From Streptomyces qaidamensis (GTDB lineage Bacteria > Actinomycetota > Actinomycetes > Streptomycetales > Streptomycetaceae), in contig NZ_CP015098.1 of assembly GCF_001611795.1 (NCBI RefSeq), forward strand, positions 4,526,001 through 4,590,000: 64,000 nt of DNA. The letters are read 5' to 3'. How positions within the stretch are numbered: the first letter of the stretch is position 1; the number at the start of each line of letters is the position of its first letter. Positions 25,987 through 36,284 of the stretch are shown here, piece after piece. Position numbers and translations under genes: made by a program. The notes below the pieces were generated by a model. That model saw only the letters and a list, made by a program, of their open reading frames with translations, did no database searches and had not been told where the DNA came from.

Positions 25987-26528
25987 CGGAGAACACATCC
26001 GACGACGCCCCCAAGCCCCCCAGAACTCCTGAGCCCTCCGGCGTCGACCTCGCGCGCGTGGCGTTGCGCGCCGCGAAGGATGCCGCACGCGCGCGTGGGG
26101 ACGCGGCGCAGCAGAAGAAGCAGGCGCGCCGCGGGGGTCTGCGCTCCGGCGCGCGCGCTGACGGCCGTGATCCGATGGCGCTCGGCTCCGCGATCAACCG
26201 GCTGATCACCGAACGCGGCTGGGAGGCACCGGCCGCGGTGGGCGGTGTGATGGGCCGCTGGCCGCAGATCGTCGGCGAGGACGTGGCCAAGCACTGCGTG
26301 CCGGAGAGGTACGACGAGGACGAGCGGGTCCTGACCGTGCGCTGCGACTCGACGGCCTGGGCGACGAACCTCCGGCTGCTCGCGCCCACGCTGGTCGCGC
26401 GCCTCAACGAGGACCTGGGCCACGGCACGGTGCAGTTGATCAAGGTGCAGGGCCCGGGCGGCCCCGCCCGCCGCTACGGGCCGCTGCGCGCCCCCGGCAG
26501 CACCGGTCCGGGCGATACGTACGGCTGA
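25983..26528 (+). CDS. DciA family protein (DUF721), predicted helicase operator
   Basis: A 181-residue protein with the DUF721 core near residues 60-150: NRLITERGWEAPAAVGGVMG, then RWPQIVGEDVAKHCVPE and DSTAWATNLRLLAPTLVARL. DciA replaces DnaC/DnaI in most bacteria as the partner that delivers the replicative helicase. The N-terminus is a basic disordered stretch. It is coupled to recF by a 4-base overlap, which fits a replication role. Confidence 0.88.
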   Translation: MTENTSDDAPKPPRTPEPSGVDLARVALRAAKDAARARGDAAQQKKQARRGGLRSGARADGRDPMALGSAINRLITERGWEAPAAVGGVMGRWPQIVGEDVAKHCVPERYDEDERVLTVRCDSTAWATNLRLLAPTLVARLNEDLGHGTVQLIKVQGPGGPARRYGPLRAPGSTGPGDTYG

Positions 26529-26960
26529 TCGGCACCGGTTTCCCACCCGTCGACAGCACGTGAGTGACTTCACATCGAGGGCTTCCGCCCACCCCTCCGG
26601 AGAGCCGGCCGTGCTCTCGGCGTGTGCCCGCACACGGTTGCGAATCGCGACCTGACTCCGAAGTAGCCAAGGGTTGACGGCCGGAAGCGCTGAGTGCCTC
26701 CGTGAGCCTCTTGGGGCCCCCATCCGTATATCGGGAGTCGGACGAGACCCATCGAGGGCGGCACATGCGGACTCAGGTACCGGCAAACCCCCATCAGTGT
26801 CAGTGCTACCGGTAGACTGGAAGCAATCCCGCCCCACTCGCTGGGGACCGTCCGGGAAAAGCTGAGCAACGCTGATCAAGGCTTACCAACGCAACATGCC
26901 GCAGCCGCTCCGGCAACCCGCCGACGAGCCTGGCTCGTGCTGTGCCAGAAAGGGCGCTTC
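26529..26960 (+). promoter_or_regulatory. gyrB upstream region (no gene seen)
   Basis: A 432-base gap without a convincing coding frame. It should hold the gyrB promoter, which in streptomycetes responds to supercoiling. The best -10-like element is TAGACT near 26811-26816, but I see no good -35 at the right spacing, so the exact promoter is not assigned. Confidence 0.4.
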
Positions 26961-29021
26961 GTGGCCGATTCCGGCAACCCCAACGAGAACATCCCGTCCA
27001 CCGACGAAGGCGTGAGCAGCGAGGCGATCACCTCCAACAGCGAGGTCACCGCCTCGTACGACGCCAGTGCCATCACCGTCCTCGAGGGTCTGGACGCGGT
27101 CCGCAAGCGACCCGGCATGTACATCGGCTCGACCGGTGAGCGTGGCCTGCACCACCTCGTGTACGAGGTCGTCGACAACTCCGTCGACGAGGCACTGGCC
27201 GGGCACGCGGACACGATCCAGGTGACGATCCTCGCCGACGGCGGCGTCCGCGTCGTCGACAACGGCCGTGGCATCCCGGTGGGCATCGTGCCGTCCGAGG
27301 GCAAGCCGGCTCTCGAGGTCGTGCTGACCGTGCTGCACGCGGGCGGCAAGTTCGGCGGCGGCGGCTACGCGGTCTCCGGTGGTCTGCACGGCGTCGGTGT
27401 CTCGGTCGTGAACGCCCTGTCCGGCAAGGTCTCCGTCGAGGTGAAGACCGACGGCCACCGCTGGACGCAGGACTACAAGATGGGCGTCCCGACGGCCCCG
27501 CTCGCCCAGCACGAGGCCACGGACGAGACCGGCACCTCGGTCACCTTCTGGGCCGACGGCGACATCTTCGAGACCACCGACTACTCCTTCGAGACGCTCT
27601 CGCGGCGCTTCCAGGAGATGGCGTTCCTCAACAAGGGTTTGACGATCAAACTCACTGACGAGCGCGAGTCGGCGAAGGCCGTGACCGGTGCCGACGAGGC
27701 CGGTGCGGACGAGAAGGCCGAGGTCAAGACCGTCACGTACCACTACGAGGGCGGCATCGTCGACTTCGTGAAGTACCTCAACTCCCGTAAGGGCGAGGCG
27801 GTCCACCCGACCGTCATCGACCTGGAGGCCGAGGACAAGGACAGGCAGCTGTCCCTCGAGATCGCCATGCAGTGGAACGGCGGTTACACCGAGGGCGTGT
27901 ACTCCTTCGCGAACATCATCCACACCCACGAGGGCGGTACGCACGAAGAGGGCTTCCGGGCCGCGCTGACCTCGCTGATCAACAAGTACGCGCGCGACAA
28001 GAGGCTGCTGCGCGAGAAGGACGACAACCTCACGGGCGACGACATCCGCGAGGGTCTGACGGCGATCATCTCGGTCAAGCTGAGCGAGCCGCAGTTCGAG
28101 GGTCAGACGAAGACCAAGCTGGGCAACACCGAGGCCAAGACCTTCGTCCAGAAGGTCGTCTACGAGCACCTCGCGGACTGGCTGGACCGCAATCCGAACG
28201 AGGCCGCGGACATCATCCGCAAGGGCATCCAGGCGGCCACCGCGCGCGTGGCGGCCCGCAAGGCGCGTGACCTGACCCGCCGCAAGGGCCTGCTGGAGAC
28301 GGCGTCCCTGCCGGGCAAGCTCTCCGACTGCCAGTCGAACGACCCCACCAAGTGCGAGATCTTCATCGTCGAGGGTGACTCCGCAGGCGGCTCGGCCAAG
28401 TCCGGCCGCAACCCGCAGTACCAGGCGATCCTCCCGATCCGCGGCAAGATCTTGAACGTCGAGAAGGCGCGGATCGACAAGATCCTGCAGAACCAGGAGA
28501 TCCAGGCGCTGATCTCGGCCTTCGGCACCGGAGTCCACGAGGACTTCGACATCGAGAAGCTGCGCTATCACAAGATCATTCTGATGGCGGACGCCGACGT
28601 CGACGGCCAGCACATCAACACCCTGCTGCTGACGTTCCTGTTCCGCTTCATGCGGCCCCTGGTCGAGGCCGGTCACGTGTACCTCTCCCGCCCGCCGCTC
28701 TACAAGATCAAGTGGGGCAAGGACGACTTCGAGTACGCCTACTCCGACCGCGAGCGCGACGCCCTGATCGAGATGGGCCGCAACGCCGGCAAGCGCATCA
28801 AGGACGACTCCGTGCAGCGCTTCAAGGGTCTCGGCGAGATGAACGCCGAGGAACTGCGCATCACGACCATGGACCAGGAGCACCGCGTCCTCGGCCAGGT
28901 CACCCTCGACGATGCCGCCCAGGCCGACGACCTGTTCTCGGTCCTCATGGGCGAGGACGTCGAGGCCCGCCGCGCGTTCATCCAGCGCAACGCCAAGGAC
29001 GTCCGCTTCCTCGACATCTGA
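26961..29021 (+). CDS. gyrB: DNA gyrase subunit B
   Basis: A 686-residue ATPase subunit of gyrase. GHKL ATPase motifs: YEVVDNSVDEALAGH near residue 70, VDNGRGIPVGI and GGLHGVGVSVVNAL. The TOPRIM metal site is EGDSAGGSAKSGRNPQYQA and the later DADVDGQHI. The C-terminal tail is FKGLGEMNAEEL. The GTG at 26961 is chosen since it gives VADSGNPNEN as in relatives. The frame is open to a GTG at 26937. It is followed 42 bases later by gyrA. Confidence 0.97.
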   Translation: MADSGNPNENIPSTDEGVSSEAITSNSEVTASYDASAITVLEGLDAVRKRPGMYIGSTGERGLHHLVYEVVDNSVDEALAGHADTIQVTILADGGVRVVDNGRGIPVGIVPSEGKPALEVVLTVLHAGGKFGGGGYAVSGGLHGVGVSVVNALSGKVSVEVKTDGHRWTQDYKMGVPTAPLAQHEATDETGTSVTFWADGDIFETTDYSFETLSRRFQEMAFLNKGLTIKLTDERESAKAVTGADEAGADEKAEVKTVTYHYEGGIVDFVKYLNSRKGEAVHPTVIDLEAEDKDRQLSLEIAMQWNGGYTEGVYSFANIIHTHEGGTHEEGFRAALTSLINKYARDKRLLREKDDNLTGDDIREGLTAIISVKLSEPQFEGQTKTKLGNTEAKTFVQKVVYEHLADWLDRNPNEAADIIRKGIQAATARVAARKARDLTRRKGLLETASLPGKLSDCQSNDPTKCEIFIVEGDSAGGSAKSGRNPQYQAILPIRGKILNVEKARIDKILQNQEIQALISAFGTGVHEDFDIEKLRYHKIILMADADVDGQHINTLLLTFLFRFMRPLVEAGHVYLSRPPLYKIKWGKDDFEYAYSDRERDALIEMGRNAGKRIKDDSVQRFKGLGEMNAEELRITTMDQEHRVLGQVTLDDAAQADDLFSVLMGEDVEARRAFIQRNAKDVRFLDI

Positions 29022-29063
29022 GTCGGTCTCAGCTGACCGCATCAGGAAGGATCTTCACCAGCA

Positions 29064-31655
<2,592 letters not shown>

Positions 31656-31674
31656 GCACGAGGAGTGAGTCAGC

Positions 31675-32481
31675 GTGAGCGGAGCCACGGGCGCCGGACC
31701 GGCCGGAACCCCAAGGGGAACGGAAGCGGACGACGGCGGCCGTGGCTCCGCCGCGCGTGCGGCGGACCCGCACACGACCAACCTGAAGGCGATCAAGTCC
31801 CCGACCAAGGACACGCCCTCGCCTGACTCGCATGCATCACAGGGGGGAACTGTGACGGACACCCGAGGTCCGAAAACCAAGCAGCCCAAGGCCGGCACGG
31901 GCCCGTCCGCCTCCGGCGCGCAGCCACAGCCGGCCGCGCAGGAGCCGGGCGCGGCCTCGCCGCTGCCCGGGGAACGGCAGGCGCAGCAGCAGGCCGGGCC
32001 GTACCACCCGCCGCAGGCCTACCCGGCGCAGCCGGCGGCGGCCGGAGCGGGAGCGGGCGCCGCTACGAGTGCCGTCCGGCGTCCCCGCACGGGGGCGAGC
32101 ACCACGCCGCGGGTCCGTAAGGCGCGGCTGCGGGTGGCGAAGGCCGACCCGTGGTCGGTGATGAAGGTCAGCTTCCTGCTCTCCATCGCCCTGGGCATCT
32201 GCACGATCGTCGCGGCCGCCGTGCTGTGGATGGTCATGGACGCCATGGGCGTCTTCGCGACGGTCGGCGGCACGATCTCCGAGGCCACCGGCTCGAACGA
32301 GTCCAACGGCTTCGACCTGCAGGCCTTCCTGTCGCTGCCCAACGTCCTGATGTTCACGTCGGTCATCGCGGTCATCGACGTCGTCCTGGCGACGGCCCTC
32401 GCGACCCTCGGCGCGTTCATCTACAACCTGTCCGCGGGCTTCGTGGGCGGTGTCGAGCTGACGCTCGCCGAGGACGAGTGA
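31675..32481 (+). CDS. DUF3566 membrane protein
   Basis: A 268-residue protein with a long Pro/Ala/Gln-rich disordered N-terminus. The DUF3566 domain follows from about residue 145: KADPWSVMKVSFLLSIALGI is the first helix and LMFTSVIAVIDVVLATALAT the second, with FIYNLSAGFVGGVELTLAED at the end. It is conserved behind gyrA in actinobacteria (mycobacterial CwsA-region neighbour). The function is not established. GTG start, 19 bases after gyrA, so it is probably in the same operon. An internal start at the GTG of VTDTRGPKTKQ (about 31852) is possible. Confidence 0.88.
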   Translation: MSGATGAGPAGTPRGTEADDGGRGSAARAADPHTTNLKAIKSPTKDTPSPDSHASQGGTVTDTRGPKTKQPKAGTGPSASGAQPQPAAQEPGAASPLPGERQAQQQAGPYHPPQAYPAQPAAAGAGAGAATSAVRRPRTGASTTPRVRKARLRVAKADPWSVMKVSFLLSIALGICTIVAAAVLWMVMDAMGVFATVGGTISEATGSNESNGFDLQAFLSLPNVLMFTSVIAVIDVVLATALATLGAFIYNLSAGFVGGVELTLAEDE

Positions 32482-32591
32482 CGCAACCTCCGCCGCTGGC
32501 CTGACGGGGCCCCGACAACCGATTTTGGGACTGCCCATGTCGTGCGCTAATCTTCAGGAGTCAGCGCGCGGGACACACCGCAAAGCGCGGC

Positions 32592-32665
32592 GGGGCTATA
32601 GCTCAGTTGGTTAGAGCGCATCCCTGATAAGGATGAGGCCACAGGTTCAAATCCTGTTAGCCCCA
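32592..32665 (+). tRNA. tRNA-Ile (anticodon GAT)
   Basis: A 74-base cloverleaf: acceptor GGGGCTA pairs TAGCCCC, with discriminator A at 32665. The anticodon loop is CTGATAA with GAT at 32626-32628, and the T-arm contains GGTTCAAATCC. CCA is not encoded. It is the last host gene before the integrated element, and its 3' half is the likely attachment site. Confidence 0.97.
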
Positions 32666-32685
32666 CAGCGGCAAAGCGCCAGGTG

Positions 32686-32722
32686 AGAAGCCCGGTAGGT
32701 CCTCAGGATCTACCGGGCTTCT
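32686..32722 (+). terminator. tRNA-Ile terminator
   Basis: A 13-bp perfect stem, AGAAGCCCGGTAG at 32686-32698 with its complement at 32710-32722. The loop region itself can pair (TCCT/AGGA). It lies 20 bases after the tRNA. Confidence 0.85.
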
Positions 32723-32742
32723 ACATGTGTTGATCTTGTTAC

Positions 32743-33083
32743 CCCGCTACTACCCCGTAACGCCGCCGAGTTGAGCACGAAAGCGGCCGCCTGTAGCTGA
32801 CGGCGACCCGCGAATCGTGCCGACAGGCGGATCTCTGTGCCCAAGGGGGATGTCGGCCCTTCGGTCTACGCTTGCAGCACACCCCCTGCCGATTCACGCG
32901 GCAGGGGGTGTCCGCCATCCGGCCGGAACCTCCCGAGCCCGACCGGAGCCTGCCTGGCAGTGTAATCGAACGCCCATCCGAATATGCAGGCGGCGACATC
33001 GTGATAGCGCGCTGTCAACACGGCCCCCACAAAAGCGGGCGACCGGTCGGATTTTTTGTCTTGAACTACTCGGTAGTAGCGGG
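32743..33083. repeat. 12-bp inverted repeat flanking 317 bases
   Basis: CCCGCTACTACC at 32743-32754 recurs in perfect inverted form, GGTAGTAGCGGG, at 33072-33083. Both lie inside the tRNA-proximal end of the element. Possibly recombinase or excisionase sites. Confidence 0.6.
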
Positions 33084-33108
33084 TGCATAAATGCACAAGA
33101 GTGGTCGA

Positions 33109-33182
33109 ACTGCCTGTGTGGGCAATGTGTAACCGCTTCCCACTGCCTGCAAAAACCGGCCACGCGTGGGTAAAGTGCCTGT
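33109..33182 (+). repeat. Three phased CTGCCTG direct repeats
   Basis: ACTGCCTGT at 33109, ACTGCCTGC at 33142 and AGTGCCTGT at 33174 are spaced 33 and 32 bases, close to three helical turns. A further CCTGCCTGG lies at 32949. The phasing suggests a protein-binding array such as integrase arm sites or operators. Confidence 0.5.
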
Positions 33183-33274
33183 TGGGGAGGCGGACGTGAC
33201 CCCCACCCGTCCACCTGACGCACAGCCCCAGAACAAGCCCGGTCGGAGAGCTCGGGAGGCCTCCGACCGGAAAG

Positions 33275-33357
33275 GGGCGCCCCCTGCCGCATAGCTCGGC
33301 AGGGGGCGCCCTGAAAAGACTAGACCGCCCCGCCCTCCAGCACGGAGGGCGGGGCGG
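33275..33357. terminator. Two tandem strong hairpins
   Basis: A 15-bp stem (33275-33289 with 33297-33311) and a 14-bp perfect stem (33325-33338 with 33344-33357), 13 bases apart. Read on the minus strand they end a transcript coming from the XRE operator side. A 14-codon frame (33408-33364, with a C-x2-C pair) sits just ahead of them. Confidence 0.6.
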
Positions 33358-33507
33358 TTGCGCTCAGCCATATTTGGCCAGCGCCTTGCGGGAGCAGCGG
33401 ACGCACATCACACTGTCCCGCCGCCCGGGGCGACGGGCGCCCCGGGGGTCTCTTCGCCTTTAAGGCAGCGATTCGATCAAGTGCCCGTGTACTGCAAGAT
33501 CACGCAA

Positions 33508-33525
33508 ATTAGGGTTAACCCTAAT
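33508..33525. promoter_or_regulatory. Operator-like 18-bp palindrome upstream of XRE gene
   Basis: ATTAGGGTTAACCCTAAT is a perfect palindrome, strikingly AT-rich for its surroundings, 33 bases before the XRE start. It is probably the self-operator of that regulator. Confidence 0.6.
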
Positions 33526-33558
33526 CACTACTGATCATGGGATCGGGAGCGTGGACGT

Positions 33559-33822
33559 GTGCCACGTCCCACACCGCCCGACGCTCGCGTCCTCGCCCGC
33601 CGGCGCGCTGTGGGCGAGCAGATCCGTCACGTCCGCGAGCACCACAACCTGACCCAGCAGGCGGTCTGCAGCCGGTCAGGCATCGACGTCGCGACCTACA
33701 GCCGTATCGAGCAGGGGCACGCCTCGCCGAAGCTGGACACGCTCATCCGGATCGCCGACGCGATCGGCGTAGACCTTGCGGAGCTGGTAGCCCGACAGGG
33801 CTTCAGGGCCGCCAGCGAATAA
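33559..33822 (+). CDS. XRE-family transcriptional regulator, small
   Basis: An 87-residue protein that is almost only a Cro/CI-type helix-turn-helix domain. QIRHVREHHNLTQQAVCSRS is helices 1-2, GIDVATYSRIEQGHASPKLD holds the recognition helix, and TLIRIADAIGVDLAELVARQ closes it. GTG start (33559), with GGGAG about 11 bases upstream. The 3' end overlaps the convergent methyltransferase gene by 20 bases. A perfect palindrome lies just upstream. Likely regulates itself and perhaps the graspetide genes. It is too small to be a typical phage CI repressor with an oligomerisation domain. Confidence 0.85.
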   Translation: MPRPTPPDARVLARRRAVGEQIRHVREHHNLTQQAVCSRSGIDVATYSRIEQGHASPKLDTLIRIADAIGVDLAELVARQGFRAASE

Positions 33823-34930
33823 CCTGGCCCTCCGGAGCAACGGTGACGGTGAACTCCTCCACAGTCGGGGCGCCGGCCGCGCACCAGCTGCCGAACTGCT
33901 CCTCCACGGTGTCCCACAGCGGCTCCGGGCCGCCCTGCCGGACGAGCCAGCGTCCGCCCTCTGAATACACCGCGGCCCAGGAGCCGGTGGCGACATCGAC
34001 CAGGACGTCCTCAGTCCGTCCGTCCCGCTGCATCGTCAGCCGCTGGGCGTCCGGCACGGCGAGCTGCACGACGAACCGGGAGCTCCAGTTCTCCAGCACC
34101 TCGGTGCCAATGGCGGTCTCGCGTTCCTTGCCGTCGTCGAGGTCGGGGAGCAGGCCGAGCGGCGGCGGCGTGTGCGGGCGCGCGAGCATGAAGGACACGG
34201 CGCCGCCCAGCAGCCGGCCGGACGCAGTGCCGTCCTCATGGACCGTCAGGCGCGCGAGCTCCGAGGAGCCGAGCCATCCGCAAACGGTCGCCAGGATCAG
34301 GCCGCCCGGGCGGGTCTGCTCGATCCACGCATGAGGCACGGTGCGCACGCCGCAGGTGGCGATGACCCTGTCGTAGGGTGCGCCCGCGCCGTGGCCGAGG
34401 AGCCCGTCGCCGGTGACGAGTGTCGGGTACGTGCCGAGGCGGCCGAGGGCCGCCCGGGCCCGCGAAGCGACGCGCTCGTCGTACTCGACTGAGGTGACGT
34501 TGCCGGCGCCGAGCCGCGCGCAGAGCACGGCGGTCGAGTAGCCGGTGCCGGTCCCGATCTCCAGCACCTTGTGCCCGTCCTCGACCTGGAGGTCCTCCAA
34601 CATGCGCAGCACGAGGGACGGCAGGGTGCTGGAGCTCGTGGGCTCGCGCGTGATCGGGCCGCGGATGTCTTCCGGGACGATCGTGCCCGCGATCTGAGTC
34701 ACCAGGCTCTCGTCTGCGTAGCATCCTTCGAGCCAGTCCGCGTCGCCTGCCTGCACCGGTTCCCACGCCGAGTGGAACTGCGGCCCGGCCACGCGCCGGA
34801 AGTACCCGCCGCGCAGGAACTCGTGCCGGGGGACGGCCGCGGCGGCGCGCCTCCACGGCTCGGTGCGCAGGCTGCCGCCGATCACCATCCTGTCGATGAG
34901 CTGCTGGTGCAGCTGTTCATGGTCGGTCAC
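33803..34930 (-). CDS. tgmC: ATP-grasp peptide maturase system methyltransferase (PIMT-like)
   Basis: A 375-residue SAM methyltransferase related to protein L-isoaspartate O-methyltransferase. The family segment REPTSSSTLPSLVLRMLEDL (about residues 95-115) comes before SAM motif I, VLEIGTGTGYSTAVLCARLG. Motif II follows as VTSVEYDERVASRA, then VTGDGLLG and YDRVIATCGV. A C-terminal domain of about 150 residues is specific to this RiPP type. In characterised graspetide systems such PIMT-like enzymes methylate an Asp of the cyclised peptide and lead to an aspartimide. The GTG start at 34930 overlaps the tgmB stop as GTGA. Last gene of the tgm operon. Confidence 0.88.
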   Translation of the reverse strand: MTDHEQLHQQLIDRMVIGGSLRTEPWRRAAAAVPRHEFLRGGYFRRVAGPQFHSAWEPVQAGDADWLEGCYADESLVTQIAGTIVPEDIRGPITREPTSSSTLPSLVLRMLEDLQVEDGHKVLEIGTGTGYSTAVLCARLGAGNVTSVEYDERVASRARAALGRLGTYPTLVTGDGLLGHGAGAPYDRVIATCGVRTVPHAWIEQTRPGGLILATVCGWLGSSELARLTVHEDGTASGRLLGGAVSFMLARPHTPPPLGLLPDLDDGKERETAIGTEVLENWSSRFVVQLAVPDAQRLTMQRDGRTEDVLVDVATGSWAAVYSEGGRWLVRQGGPEPLWDTVEEQFGSWCAAGAPTVEEFTVTVAPEGQVIRWRP

Positions 34931-35874
34931 GGTGTCCTCTCCAAGAGGTCTGCGAGGGCTGCGCACATGGGCAGGCCGGTCTCGTCCTCCAGCCAGTGCC
35001 ACTGGCCGGAGGGGTTGCACTCCAGGAACCACCATCGGCCGTCCTCGCCGATGGCGAAGTCGAAAGCGCCGAAGACGAGGCGGAAGCGGTTCATGTAGCG
35101 GTGGAGCGCCGGCCGGATTCCGGGCGGCGCTTCGACGGGGGTGTAGGTGAGTCGGCTGTAGTCGGTGCGCCAGTCGAGGAGGTCGGAGTCGATGCGGACG
35201 CAGAACACTTCGGCGCCGATGACGGTCACCCGCACGTCGGCGACCTTGGGGACGCGCTGCTGGAAGAGGTGCGCGGTGCCCGCGACGGCGTCGTCGATGT
35301 CCGCCTCAGCCACCTCGGCGACCTTGACCACGGACGAGACACCGTCGATGAGATGGACCGGGTTGTACAGCGGTTTGTAGATGACCGGGCTGTGCGCCTT
35401 GATGAAGGTTCGCGCTGCGTCGGGGCTGGAGGTCACGAGCGTGGGCGGTACCAGGAACCCGGCCTTTGCTGCCGTGGCCAGCCCGGCCGGTTTGAACTCC
35501 GCGTCCCCGATGCGGTGCGGGTGGTTCACGTACAAGCAGCCGGGCAGTGAGGCCAGGACTCCGCCGAGCCCGTATCGGGCCTGGGTGATGGCGAACCGGG
35601 CGTCCTGCTCGTCGAGGTGCGGGAACGCGAAGCCGGACGGGCGCCGGTAGTACAGGGAGCGGATGCCCGCCAGGTCCGCGGTGCGGGAGGGAGTGAGGAG
35701 ACGGCCGCGGAGGCCGTGCTCGGTGATCTCGGCCTCCACCGACAGTGATGCGGGGAAGTCCCCCGAGTCGAGCCGCACGACCGGGACACCCCGGCCGTGC
35801 AGCTCGCCGATCACCACGTCGGCGGTGGGGTCGTGCAGGCTGGTGACGACCAGCACCGGACGCGGAACGCTCAC
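34927..35874 (-). CDS. tgmB: ATP-grasp ribosomal peptide maturase (graspetide synthetase)
   Basis: A 315-residue ATP-grasp ligase that makes side-chain ester or amide links in a precursor peptide. The N-terminal domain starts VLVVTSLHDPTADVVIGEL. The ATP-grasp part contains TFIKAHSPVIYKPLYNPVH, a lysine-bearing nucleotide strand, and HLFQQRVPKVADVRVTVIG. The metal site WWFLECNPSGQWHWLEDETG lies near the end, with Glu and Asn as Mg ligands. GTG start, overlapping the precursor stop by 4 bases. The order A-B-C with coupled starts makes the three one unit. Confidence 0.92.
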   Translation of the reverse strand: MSVPRPVLVVTSLHDPTADVVIGELHGRGVPVVRLDSGDFPASLSVEAEITEHGLRGRLLTPSRTADLAGIRSLYYRRPSGFAFPHLDEQDARFAITQARYGLGGVLASLPGCLYVNHPHRIGDAEFKPAGLATAAKAGFLVPPTLVTSSPDAARTFIKAHSPVIYKPLYNPVHLIDGVSSVVKVAEVAEADIDDAVAGTAHLFQQRVPKVADVRVTVIGAEVFCVRIDSDLLDWRTDYSRLTYTPVEAPPGIRPALHRYMNRFRLVFGAFDFAIGEDGRWWFLECNPSGQWHWLEDETGLPMCAALADLLERTP

Positions 35875-36161
35875 TGGTCGCTGTCGCTGCTCGTGTCGGT
35901 GTCGCCGCCGCCCTGGCCGTCCGGGCTGGTGCCGGTCGACGGGCTCGTACCGGTGGACGTGCCGTGCTTGCCCATCTCCAGCACCTGGCTGGCGCCGTCG
36001 TAGAAGCGGGCGGTCTGCGTGGCTGGGTCCAGCTCGGCGCGGGCGTAGGCGGGCGCCATGGTGGGGTAGGGCGCCATGCGGCCGAGCCCCCAGGGGCGGG
36101 CGGTGACGAGGCCCTGCGGGATGGCGGGGCTGGTGGGCAGACGGTCGGAGTGAACGAACAT
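35871..36161 (-). CDS. tgmA: Graspetide precursor peptide (ATP-grasp-modified RiPP)
   Basis: A 96-residue precursor. The leader, residues 1 to about 65, carries the family motif ARPWGLGRMAPYPT near 21-34. The C-terminal core is simple: KHGTSTGTSPSTGTSPDG is rich in Thr/Ser donors, then GGGDTDTSSDSDQ with Asp acceptors. This matches the donor/acceptor needs of omega-ester formation. The ATG at 36161 has AGGAGAGG directly upstream. A longer in-frame start exists at 36284 but adds an unrelated Arg/Thr-rich stretch. The peptide is expected to act after modification and export. No transporter gene is next to it. Confidence 0.88.
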   Translation of the reverse strand: MFVHSDRLPTSPAIPQGLVTARPWGLGRMAPYPTMAPAYARAELDPATQTARFYDGASQVLEMGKHGTSTGTSPSTGTSPDGQGGGDTDTSSDSDQ

Positions 36162-36198
36162 GCCTCTCCTCTGTGTCGTCGTGGTGGTGCGTGCGAGA

Positions 36199-36243
36199 CC
36201 CGCCCCGGCGCTAGACCTGTCCAGGGTTGGGGACCGGGGCGGG
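36199..36243 (-). promoter_or_regulatory. Inverted repeat ahead of tgmA
   Basis: A 10-bp stem around CCGCCCCGG (36200-36208 with 36234-36242). It lies in the 123-base gap between the unknown gene and tgmA, either a terminator of the former or an attenuator of the tgm operon. Confidence 0.45.
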
Positions 36244-36284
36244 AGTCTTAGGGCGAGCTCAAGTCGCCACGCGGCCAGCGCCAC

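Larger units (their letters stand above)
32723..33507. other. Left junction region of the element, no clear gene
   Basis: About 785 bases with lower GC patches and no convincing protein gene. It holds a 12-bp inverted repeat (32743/33072), CTGCCTG direct repeats (33109-33182), a TGCATAAATGCA palindrome near 33084, and at least four hairpins. The hairpins include 32879-32911 (12-bp stem), 33275-33311 (15-bp), 33325-33357 (14-bp) and 33424-33446 (9-bp). It looks like attachment-site or control DNA rather than coding DNA. Confidence 0.6.

Noticed and set aside
26674..26720. TTGACG at 26674 as the -35 of the gyrB promoter
   Set aside because: No -10-like hexamer occurs at 16-19 bases after it.
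32739..32999. 86-codon minus-strand frame next to tRNA-Ile as an integrase remnant
   Set aside because: No integrase motif (no R-H-R-Y pattern), Arg-rich shadow-like composition, and it runs through a hairpin.
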